A stretch of DNA of 64,000 nt, taken from Eremophila alpestris peregrina (taxonomy: Eukaryota > Chordata > Aves > Passeriformes > Alaudidae). Within the stretch, counting starts at the first letter, position 1. The number at the start of each line of letters is the position of its first letter. Shown here one piece after another: positions 12,601-23,960 of this stretch. Below the pieces are notes generated by a model. That model made no database searches, was not told the origin of the DNA, and saw only the letters and a list, made by a program, of their open reading frames with translations. Position numbers and translations under genes: made by a program. Location of the stretch: the NCBI GenBank assembly GCA_009792885.1, contig WMCF01000015.1, positions 15,359,183-15,423,182 on the forward strand, written 5' to 3'.

Positions 12601-15474
12601 TGCATACTTCCATCAACTAATTCTTAATTCAAGCATCTCTTACCCCAACATTGCACTTTGATGTTGTAAATAGTTTTCTAATAGATTGTTTTCTGTGAGG
12701 AGAGATTCTGATTTCTTTTTCCTTAGTTCAGCCATCACTATAGTGCAGCCACAGGTAGGGGGCTCTTCAACAATAGGCAGCAGTGCTATCTACTGTGATG
12801 ATCAGGAATGGAAAACAAAGACTGATATATTCAGCTGAATTGGCAACTGAAATTTCCATAGGCAGAATATAATAACCTAAGCTGGCATTCTGCCAGGACA
12901 CTGGGGTTAACATTATTACTCCTACAATAGTCCTATTTATGAGTAATATGGAAAAAAAGTAGCAACAGGATTTTTTAATTGAACCAGTGAGAACCCAACT
13001 ACAGTAGGTTGCAGTCCAATTAAAATTGACAACCCAGTGAAGCGGATACACATAACACAGAGATAAATATAGAAAATCCAAGCAGTTCTCTTTTTCTTTG
13101 TCTTCTCCTCTTGGTGTGTAGGGTTTTTTTTTTTCCTGCTGGATATTTCATTTCATTTTCAGAATCTTTTGATGCCAGGAAACTATCATTGACTGGAAAC
13201 ACTTACTAGCTTTTTGCAGCCAGTTTTCATAACTTAAAATAAAGATGGAAAAATATATCATTTAAAATGTTTCAGCATTCCATTTCTTTCCTTTTCTACA
13301 GCGCACAGTATTAAAATTACATTGGCTGTGCAGCAGGAGATTAGAAAGAGCAACAGCTTTTAACCTTTAATAGTAAATGATGCTGAAGTCACTAAATCTG
13401 TCTTTGAAGCACACAAAGTGTGTACACTATCAATTGAAAATTTGGAGCTAACCTTCAAGCAAGCAGTCTGATCCCCCACCAAAAACGCTTCAGAGGCTAA
13501 CTCCTGAAAGGTGAAACGACATTACTTTCTCTTTCTTTTTTTCTTTTTTTTTTTTTTTTCCTTTTGGGAAAAATAAATACTTGAAATGGCATAAAATATA
13601 TTGCACTGTTTACTCCTGGTTCTGTATTTACTCACATGAGTATGTCTTTCTCAAATACATAGGACCATGCAAGCACTCCCCGAGGTCAGTGGGACTCCTG
13701 GGGAATTACTATTCCCTATTTGGCAGAGGTGTTGCAAGGCACACTTCATTAGTGTTCTGAAGCACTCTTGAGAGCCCTAGATAACAGCTGCTATATGTTG
13801 TAATAAAATACAACCATTCATTATTACAGAAGAGCTAAACCATATTTGTAATTGACCATTGCTTGGTTTTTTTCTGAAGTTACTTGGTTTGGAGATATGC
13901 CTCAAAGTAAATCTGTTATTTAATAGAATGAAGAAAGTAAAGCAGCAACGGGGTGTGTTTTAAGAGCGAAACAGAAGAAAGATCCCCTGGGCTGTATCCT
14001 CTTGACCTCTAGTTCCATTATTGTTTCTAAAATGTTTTTCCATCTAAGGCATTGCCACTGAGTCCTTCCCAGGAAGCTCTGGGAAAGGATATAAAGTGAG
14101 GTCTCTACTAAGCTTGTAAGTAACATCTCCGAAAATGGAGGGTTGATTTATGTTTTACTGACAGCCAGGTTTAAGGGGGAAAAACCCTCCAAGCTTTGGC
14201 TGTGAATCTTCTATAATATAATAAATGGTGCCATCTACTGGCTCTCTTTTGCTTTTGGTCAGTGTCACAGTTTGACTGTGCAGTACAGCTACTGCAAGTA
14301 GCATTAAAACACCAAAGAAATCAAGCCAATACGACTGTAGCTAGCATACTTCTTGGATCCTGGAATGATTTACAGGAGTTTCCATAAAGCAAACAACCCT
14401 AAGATAAAATAAGAGTAGTGGGAGAAAGAAAAACTGTAAGATGCAAGCAAGGGAGAAAAGGCAGGATTCCAGCAGACATGTGAAACTGGATTAAGGGTCG
14501 ATACTGAAGACGGATACAGCTAAGCTGAACCAGATGCAGCCATCCCAGAGGACAAATCAAGGATGAGGCTCCTCAGAGAGAAAAAGAGAGCTTCTCCAAT
14601 CCCTCCCAATTCGTTTTCTGTTAGAAAAAGAACAGCCAATCATGATGGGCTTTTTCCCTTCCGCCCACTCCAGTTCCTACTATTAAACAAAGTAGAAAAT
14701 GTAAACAGCCCTGACAGAAGAAGTATACAGACAGACAAAGATGTTACAGGCCGATTTCTTTCTTACAGTTCAATATTTTTCCTGATTGACACCAGGAGCA
14801 AGATTTGACTCTCTGGCTTATGCCTCAGAAAACCACATGAACTGTGACATGTTCTACTCTTGGGTACACTAACCAGTCTTGACATCTCCTCTGGGGTCAA
14901 ACTAGACTCACTGTATAAAGAAACTGCCAGAGATATTATTTTTATTGTTGCTTTTAATGTATCTGGATAATTTGCTTTAAAAAGCAAAATTGGCTGTAGA
15001 GCTATTTTAGTCTGATTTCGTAAGAAAAAGAGACTAGTGCAATCACAGTATCTGGCAAAGGGAAAGCAGTTGCAAAAATATACAATTATGTCAAGTGCAT
15101 CACAAAAAAGCAGAGAGGCTGTTAGTGCCCTTTGGATGAAAAAGCATGAACTAAAGTTCTTCTTGGATATAACACAATTCTAACAGATGGAAATCCACAT
15201 GAAGGTGATCCTTCAGTTTGACTTGTCATAAAATATGTCTGTAATGATAGTTTTCACCTGGTAAGAAACAGATAAGCAGGAAAGGATGGGACTGCAGGTT
15301 ATTGGGGCTTTTATTGCTACTAATGGAACCCACATCAGATCAAGTTACAGCTTCTTGGGCTTCAGATTTATCTCCTGCCAATGAAGATCGTGTTTACCTG
15401 TGCCTCATGGAGTGATTTTAGATTTGAAAAACAGAAGAAGTTGGAAACCATCTCTTGACACAGATGTAGATTTC
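6661..15474. other. Intergenic DNA between ENOX1 and CCDC122, part 1
   Basis: No coding exon with recognisable similarity was found on either strand. Blocks near 8.55-8.75 kb and 8.97-9.20 kb look unusually structured, the second having the octamer ATGCAAAT. Around 13.62-13.73 kb the phrases ACTCACATGAGTA and GGTCAGTGGGACTCC suggest a fragment of an old amniote repeat. There is a CTCF-like motif at 14230-14242. Confidence 0.5.
14230..14242 (-). promoter_or_regulatory. CTCF-like motif, minus orientation
   Basis: GCCATCTACTGGC matches the reverse complement of the CTCF core (CCASYAGRKGGC) with one mismatch. Confidence 0.35.
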
Positions 15475-15604
15475 ACAGAGCATTCGGAGTTGGAAGGGAC
15501 CCACATGGACCAGCTCAAGTCCAAATCCTAAGGGAATGGCCCATATAGGGATCAAACCTACAACCGTGGCACTTTGGCAGCATACTCAAACCAGCTGAGA
15601 ATCA
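15475..15604 (-). mobile_element. tRNA-derived SINE with CR1 tail (TguSINE1-like), minus strand
   Basis: The left part, GAGTTGGAAGGGACCCACAT, is the reverse complement of a CR1-type 3' tail. It is followed by GAATGGCCCATATAGGGATC and then GCATACTCAAACCAGCTGAG, which is a diverged antisense tRNA, most like tRNA-Ile. The antisense B box GGGATCAAACC is at 15548-15558 and the A-box end CCAGCTGAG at 15591-15599. A tRNA head joined to a CR1 tail is the structure of TguSINE1, known from passerine birds. This copy is diverged and probably inactive. Confidence 0.75.
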
Positions 15605-18600
15605 GAAGGACAAAGATACTCAGACAACTCTCACTGCAGAGTCCTATCTCCACTCCTGGACCCCAAATTAGGATTTTGAAATAGTCCCCAGGAGTAGGAG
15701 TTTCGGCAACAGACATATACAGGAATTCCAGGCAATGCAACTCCATTTTGGAATTGTGCTGGAAAAGACTGGGGATGCTGGAGTTGCTGTGCAAGCTTTT
15801 CAGAAAGCCCTTAGGATGAAAGGCTTCTGAGATGTAAAATCACAAAACACAGGTTAAGAACCCTATTGCCACATGTGTAATCATGACTTATAAAAGGGGG
15901 CAGCAGGGGGCCACCAAGAAGCTTATGACAATAAAAGTGGTATACATTTTGTGATTAGCAGGCAAACCTTCTCTAGCAGACTCTGTTTTCAGGTCAATGT
16001 GTGCAAATATTTTCTCAGTTTAGTTTACCCAGTAGTTGGTGGCCCTGTATCATAAATCCAAAGTTCTAAGGATTTGGTACCCTGCTAGATACAGGATAAG
16101 GCTTTCATTAGTCTCCCTTTCCATTTTTTGTCAGTGTCAGATTACTGTAAGATTTTAATCTAATGAAGAGGATATTCAGCACATTGATTCCTTCCACCAC
16201 ACTGGGCAGTTTCTGTCCCAGTACGGATGTGCAAGGGTAGAAGCTCTCTTTTTGCCACCAACTCCAACCCACTGTCTTAAATGGCCCCCAGCTAGTCTGT
16301 GGTGACCTCTCAAGAGAAAAGACCTAGCTCCTGTAAGAAAGGTGCTGGTAATACTTCCATTCTCCAGCTCCTGTAAGAATTTCTTTGGACATCATGTAGC
16401 ATTGAAGAAATTGGCCACTTGCTGCTGTGCATAAAAGCCACAACTTCCAGTTCAATTCCTGGCTCCCAGAACAGGCTGGGAACAAGCACGAGCCTAGGCA
16501 GCAGATGGGGACGTTGCTAATTGGCCTGTTTTGATGCTGGGCCATCAGCTGACAGTCACTTCACACTTCTCTCTCAACAGCGACTTGCAATGTCAAAGAG
16601 CTACAGATATGGGAACGATAACAAAGGAAGTGGGAACAGCAATCACTTCAGTGCAGACAATCCCTTTTCCTTAACTGTGCTGACCAAATTTGCTGCAGAA
16701 TGCTGTGAGGCAGCTTGGACTTGGCAGACACCTTGCAGACCAAAAGATGGGATCTGTACTTTTTAGAGTGTCAAGTGACAATGATTTTACACGAGTGTTG
16801 TCATTTCTAACGCGTTTTTGCAGATTTCTTAAAAACCCTGGTGATAGTTATAAATGAAGGAAAGCAGAATGTGCAAAATAATACGCTGGGTGAAAACTAC
16901 AGTGGCTCATAAACATGGGATTAGAGCTCAGTAAAGGCTGACTGCAACAGAAGTTTCGTTGCAAAAGCAGGATTCACAGCCAGGAGAAGGAATAAAAGAC
17001 TGTAGCTGAAACTGGAAGAGAATTCAGGAGCATGCTGGAAACAGTGGAAAAGTTTGACAGCTCTTACATCAAACTGTTCCAGTTTAAAAAATGGCACCAG
17101 ATTACAGTCTTTATACTTGTAAGGCTTCAACTTTCACATTTTCTTCTTCTCCAGAGATTACTGACTACAAATCTCAGTAATTTTGCAGTAACAGTTGTGG
17201 CTTTGTCTTCTGTAATGTCTCTGCCATATTTTGCAGGCTCTGGGACAATAAATGACTGCTTTAGGAGAAGTAAAATATCAGAGATGTCTGCATTTCACTT
17301 TTGAGCAAAGTTGCTAAGTTCTCAGTGTTTTTAAAGAATTTTTCTGTTTCTCATTAAAATGAAAGAAAATTACTCATTACAGATCAGCCATTTAATATGT
17401 AGTAAAACAAGCAAAATGTTTATTGAATGGAAGAAGTATAATGCCACAGGTGCCTAAAAAGGAATTTTACTGCCCATGTGGATCTGTTTAATTATCTCAC
17501 ATGGAAAATCACCCTCTAGAGGGCCAAGTTCTAGTCTTTCATTTTTTGATGGAGCTGTATATTTCTAAATATAGGAGACTGTCACGGGAAATGCTGGCAG
17601 AACAACATGTGGAGTACCTCAACAGAAAAGGTAATTTGAAATTCAAAAGCAAATGTTTGCCCTGACCTTTCTGAAGGTCACCTCTGTCGCAAACACAGGA
17701 AGAAAGGATTTGCTGTGGCATCTCCAATGCCACCACAAAGCTCTAGTGAATGACACCACTGCCGGGCAATTCTGCTCTCTTAGAGCAATTAATTTCACCA
17801 AGACACTTACTTGAGGAGAGGGTGACTCCTTCGCTGCAGGTGATCTCCTGCCTTGCTGCCCATTCCCCTAGGGAAAGTCCCTTTGCCCTGGGGGCGATCA
17901 GCTGACACAACGCAGGCTGCTGAGAGAGACGAATTACTTGGAATCCCAGCACGAAAGAGCTGCACTGGTGTATCTGCTAAGGAGCGTCGTTCCCAGCTGG
18001 AGTTTACTAGGCACATCTGCAGAAGTATTTATGGCTGCGAAACAGACCATTTGCTTTCATGACTGCTGAATCCCCACTGAAGGAGGACTCCCACTCCGCT
18101 GTCCATTCAAAGTAACTGTCAGGTTAAACAAACTTGTCCCCAACTGCGCCCCAAAGACAATTGCCGTAAATGAATGAGGAAGAAAGAAAGTGGACACGTA
18201 TTTCACACTGGTAACTTGGTCACAATAGCCAAAGTTTCCCTTTTGTTATCCCTCACAACTATGCCTCATTTTCCATTCAGGAGAGAAAAGAAAATCAACC
18301 AATGTATTTCCAATCAAACATTTAATCAGAATTTTCAGCTTTTCTATTGCACACATTTAAACTTCTATTCTTAGTATACTAGCACATGTTTTCTATTAGC
18401 AGATCTTCTCTTTCTCATTTATACTTGACCTTCTATACATCATTAATTAAAAATGTTAGCATAACAATATGTCAGCTCTTCTTGTGTTCCATTGCTTCTG
18501 AAAACAATGTTGCATTGCTGTTTTTCTGATCAGCTGCTCTTTTATGCTTTTATGACAGCTTTTGTGTTGTTTCCCAGTGTTTTCCACAGGCAAGTATTAA

Positions 18601-21600
18601 AAGCAAATAAAATTATACTAAGTGGTATCAGAAAATCAAAGCATTTGGGAAGGACACTAAAGAAAGTTTAACCCTCCCTTTGTATGAGAAAATTAGGAAA
18701 TCTCAAAAGTCTAAGTAAGCATGGTTTGGAATGTCTCTGGTGCCAATAACATAAAAAGTAGTCAAATCCCTTCTACCATCATCTAGTAACAAAATGTAAC
18801 ATGAAGACAAAAACAAAATAAAGAAAGCAAGCAAGTACTTTCGAGAGAAGCAGAGAATTCAAAGCCATTCAAATAGAAAGAAAGACATCTGCAGCTGCTT
18901 GGGCAATATGAAGGCAAAGTGAGTTAGATTAGTTTTTCAAAGTGACAGATAAACACCCTACAGGTGTAACTGCCAATGTATGGTTCCTTTTTCCACTCCA
19001 GACTCCAGCTTACTGAAGTGAGAGGGTTTAGACTAAACAAAAGCTGCAGTGATTCAGCAACTGTCTATTAGATCCTACTTTTCAACAGAAAATCAGAAGA
19101 GCTTTGAAATTCGTAATTACTACATTTCTTGAAATGGAATAAGCATCCTCTGTAACTTCTTTTTAGGTACTGAAGGAAAAGAGTCAAATCCACCAAAAGA
19201 CTGTGATTGCTATTAAGAACTGAAGTGGTGTTATTGTAATGATTTACTTTTGTAATGAGTTACTTGTGATTTCACACTTTGATCCCCTTTTGAGTAGTGA
19301 GGTGTTTCTTTGTTGTTTTGTGAGTGCTAATTGCTGCAGTGCTGTGTTAAATCATTGTTATGCTGGTTTTCTTGAGCAGCAGGATGAATAATTGAATAAT
19401 TATAAAGGGGAAGTTCATTAAAATGGCTGTGGCTATAGAAACAACATTTTCCAGCAATTCTGGGAGGGGTTGTGTACAGTTATGCAAACAACCTGTTGAA
19501 AAATGGTTGTTTCCTATCTAGAAAATAAAATTTTCTTGCACACAGCTTCCCTCAGAAGTAGACCAGGGAATTACATCAACGGCACTGGGATGACTTTCCT
19601 CCCCACGTGCTTCTGTGAGAAACCTTGCTCTGGGTAGGATTCCAAGTTCAGCCATAGAACTCTGCTGTTATTATGGGTAGCTCACCAAAACTCAAATTCT
19701 CAAATGAATGTGAAACCAGCACTGCAGAATAATAGAATACCTTACAGAGCCTGCAGCATAATATAAAACATTAATAAGAAAACTCTCTTTCACTTGGGAT
19801 TTCCGAGACGTATCTTTTCTAGTGCAGAAGACAGCAAAACGTGGGGTCCCTTGGTGCTGAATACACTTGAGCCATTAGATCACAGAGTGAAGGAGTAGCT
19901 GCAGTGTTGAGCTGCAATGGGATCTAGGTGCTGCCTCTCTAGCTACTATACTTACTCCCTAAAGATTTTCAGCAGCTACTGCATCCTGTGAGGAAGCACT
20001 GGAGGTGCCATGAAGAAGAGAAAGAAATTCCATGGAAAACTGAGCACAAAGAGCCAGTTAAAAAAACCTTATGAGATTCTTCTGGCACCTGTGGAGGTAA
20101 TAACAGGATCAGTCTTTCAGATCTTTTGCACAGGTCCCTGTCACATGAGTTAACAGACCCTGACAGTAACACAGACTGTTACTGCTCTCCAGCAGCTGGA
20201 ACAAGACAAGCATCTGCTGACCATTGAGGATTTTTCAGACTTAGGAACCTCATGTTCCACTATGGGCTCTGTAGTATAAAATGGACACAGGCCTATGCAC
20301 TACTGTTTTCCCCTCCCCAATTTCTATCACTTCTACTCATTGCAGCCTGTGTCTGTCTCCCAGTCACATTCCTCTACTATACTTGTCAAAGTTTATTACT
20401 TTGTTTTCAATCACTGCTCAAAGTTTTTCTGCTCATTAGGTATTAATTTTAATAGTCCAGGTGGCAAAGAAGACACTGGAAATTTTCACTGATGCAAGTA
20501 TTATTAACAGCTGGTGAGACATTTTACATGACTGGAATACTGAAGACCTTTGGATAAAATTTGTTTAGAGCAAGAGGTGAAGTAGTGAATGAGGCAGTGG
20601 TAGTACTACAAAGACACTGCTAGCTTGTCTGTATGTCCTGATAATGCAGAAACTAATTGTGAATGTGCTAAAACATAAAAGACAAGAAGAGAATACAGCA
20701 GAGTGGGAAGGAGGGAAATTCTTTATAGACCATGAAACCATGGCTGAATTATTTCTTATGACTTGTCTGCAGTGAGAGGCAGACTGCGGGGGAGCAATTG
20801 TCTTGCCATGGGAGAATTCAATTTCAGAAATGTAGCATGGAGGTCACACAACTTATTAGAGTTTCTAAAATTATTCCTTGCTATCCTTTAACATAGAAAG
20901 TATTATTGCTCTCAGTGCTGAGTAACTCAATTATGGTCTCACTACGATGGATAGAGCTACATTAATTCCTGGCCTGGAGCCAGTCAGGGATAACTGGAGA
21001 TAATAGATGGGATTTATGTCATGTAATTTTAATCATCTACCATGAGTTTAGAACTATTTGCCCTGGACTATTTCTTCAGGCAACAGAGGCAACGTGCTAG
21101 AAGGCAACATGCCACCCATCCTACAGCCTTAGGAAGTCTCATGTTACCTCATGTTAGGTGTCCAAGAGGTAGGTTTCCTCCCATCCAGATCCCCTCCGTA
21201 GTCAATGCAAAGAGCAAGGCGCCACCACAAATGCGTGTTACTAAATTCTAAACAGGTGTCCAAGATAGGCAAGGTGATTCTCCTGAACATGATGCTGCAA
21301 AATGGCTATTTTTCCATAGCTGATGAAAATTGTGAGTCTGGGGAAAACAGAAAAAAATCAAAAGAAAAATGGGAGTTCTATGAAAGAACTGAAAAGATGC
21401 TAAAAAGGAGAGTACTCCACCATGAAGGTGAAAGCCTTTAGCCAAAAGCCTACTCTGGTTCACTGCAAATGGAAATGGCTGTTAAAGGCAGCCTTCCACT
21501 GCTCCCCAGTGTAACATTCAGGAAAACATGATAATATCAAATTGTTACATTATTGAACAAAATATATAAATGAGAAGCTTGCAGCCCAGGAAATTAATAG

Positions 21601-23740
21601 GGAAAGCCAGAAAAATACAAAGGAAAATATGGGGCCAAGAATAAGACTATAAAGAGCCTTTACTAATAGTGGTCCTGTGGCTTAAGAATTTAGGTATTGG
21701 ATATATCTTACCTTAGTTGAGACATCAGAATATAGTTGTTTACATCTGAGCTAGTGACCCTTCACTCCCTTTAAAATCAACTGAGAGAAATGAGACTTTT
21801 TAGGGTGCAATCCCTGTCATCCTAAAGCAAGTATATAAAGGTGTTCAGATGAAGCATATCCTACAAGTGTTTCTTTCCTTCCATGGCTATAAAGGAAGAT
21901 CTGGGATGTAACAGTTATCTGGGATCAGATATAACTGGGAAAAAACTTGAGATATCCAAGCTCTCCTCTGTAAAAATACCTGCTTGCTTTCCCAACTGCA
22001 CCAGTTAACCCAAAAGAAATGCACTAGCAATTAAAGAAGTCTTTGCAATAACATGAAATCATAATTTGAGAGATGGTAATAATTTTAGCAGAGATGCACA
22101 GAAGGTATATAATGTAGTAGTACTGCACCTGAGGCAGAGCATTCCAATCCTTTAGTAAATATGACAGATATGACAAAGCCTGAGGATGAAATTTTGATCA
22201 CAAGCCTCAGATAGCTTTTATCCAAGGGGATTGAGAAGACCACTGGTCTATTATTGTAAATTTTATAGGAATGTTATAAAGTCAGGATTCAATAGATTAT
22301 AATTCTATGCCAATACTCAAAAAGAGAAAAATTCTAAAAGTCAGGCATCACATGATTGTTACCCTGAAACTGTCCTCCCTGTCCCCTGAAATCCCCTGCC
22401 AAAGCTGTCATTTTCTTCACAGCATGCAGCCATAAAATAAACCTTTAAATATGTATAAACAACAGACTGTCTGTGCTGTTTCTGGGCTTATATAACACGA
22501 AATAGGTATTTAATTGAGTCTTTTAATTTAAGGGTAGTTGCAGGATTCCTTTGAAGTGTCTGGGAAGAGCAAGACTGCCATAAGGCATGCAAGAGCTGAA
22601 TCAGCTGCAGGATGCCTTTCTCTTGTCAAGTAGATTGGAAGCCTCAAGCACTGACATTCATACCTTATGTTTCAGCTTTCCAGAACACTGACCTTGAGAC
22701 AGAACTGCAGTTTCAGGCCAAAAGATTCAGTCCAGGCAGAGTTACTTAAGCCTGAAAACACAGGTTTATGTAATATGTTGTAAATCTGTAACTATCAACT
22801 GTCATCAGTTTTAGTCAGCTGTGAGACTGATCTGATAATTCTGAAATATATTCCTCATCAAAGACTGGGAAGACAATGATCTTAAACAGAATAATTCTTA
22901 CTAAGAAGATAGTGACCAAAGGAAAAGTAGCAGACAAAACCAAATATTTTTAATTATTTTATAAGAAAAAATCTGTGTGCCTTCTGCTTGTACTTTGCAT
23001 TATAACTGATATTAAAACAGAAGGTCAGACAAAATTTGCCAAATTAATCCTCTTTAAAAAGCAGATAAAAAATTAAGGATGAATACATTGAATTCTGCAA
23101 TTGCTGTTAAAGTTGGAATATGCATCATCTCCTTTTCATCCTGCGCTTTTAGGAAGAAAATAGCATTTAGGATTGTACATCGTGTTCTGTAGAAATGTTA
23201 ACGCTTCTCTCGATGAGGACTGACCTTCAAAAGCGGAGGATGAAAGGCGCCTTTACCATGTAAGAAGACGTTTCACCACTGGAGGGAACTATTGGACTTC
23301 AGTGCCGGAGCGGGGAAGCGGCAGCTGCGTTTCAAATGCCGGTGATTGTTACTGCCCATGAAAGTCTGCCCAACCTTGATGAAATCACTGAAAGTGACAG
23401 ATTGAGTTAATTAATACAACGAGCAGATGACAGAAAAACATTGAAGCTTTTATGTGACAGTCAATAAGTATTGAATATATGGTATATGACATTTATAATA
23501 AAGTGAGAGATTAAGAAGCTTGCTGCTCTTGAAAAGATTTAGAGACTATTTTACTGAGTTCTGTGCAAATATTGAACAATTTTAAATTAAAAAGCTACTG
23601 AAAAAGGAAGAAAGAACTCGTGTGATTTCCCAACAGGAGAACACAGTGCATTGTCCTTTGCTCATTATTGTAGCAACCATTTTCAACAAGAATTATATTT
23701 AGTGACATGGTAAAGCTGTGTTTTCTGTTTGCTTTTACAG
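15605..23740. other. Intergenic DNA between ENOX1 and CCDC122, part 2
   Basis: No gene was recognised. There is a CTCF-like core at 15900-15914. The block at about 19.19-19.45 kb is rich in homeodomain-type TAAT/ATTA words and looks compositionally unlike its surroundings. At about 23.13-23.40 kb a CpG-containing block stands out from the AT-rich background. Remaining ORFs are short and unremarkable. Confidence 0.5.
15900..15914 (+). promoter_or_regulatory. CTCF-like motif, plus orientation
   Basis: GCAGCAGGGGGCCAC contains the strong CTCF core CAGCAGGGGGC. It lies about 0.3 kb right of the SINE and 1.7 kb right of a motif in the opposite orientation at 14230-14242. Confidence 0.4.
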
Positions 23741-23960
23741 AATCATAGAATGGTTTGGCTTAGAAGGGATTTTTAAATCCCTTTAAAGTCCAACACCCCT
23801 GGAATGAGCAGGGACACCTTCAACTAGATCAGGCTGCTCTAAGCCCAGTCCAACCTGACCTTGAAAGATTTCAGGGATGGGGCATCCACCACCTCTTGTG
23901 GGCAAGCTGTGCAAGTGCTTCACCACGCTTTTAAGGCTGTTCCTCACGAAGTCACTGCCT
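23741..23960 (-). mobile_element. CR1 LINE 3' fragment, minus strand
   Basis: It starts with AGAATCATAGAATGGTTTGG, the reverse complement of the CR1 3' terminus with its ATTCTATG-type repeats. Typical antisense CR1 3' phrases follow: GCAGGGACACCTTCAACTAG, GATGGGGCATCCACCACCTC and TGCTTCACCACGCTT. It is 5'-truncated, as most CR1 copies are, and keeps no reverse-transcriptase ORF. Confidence 0.9.
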
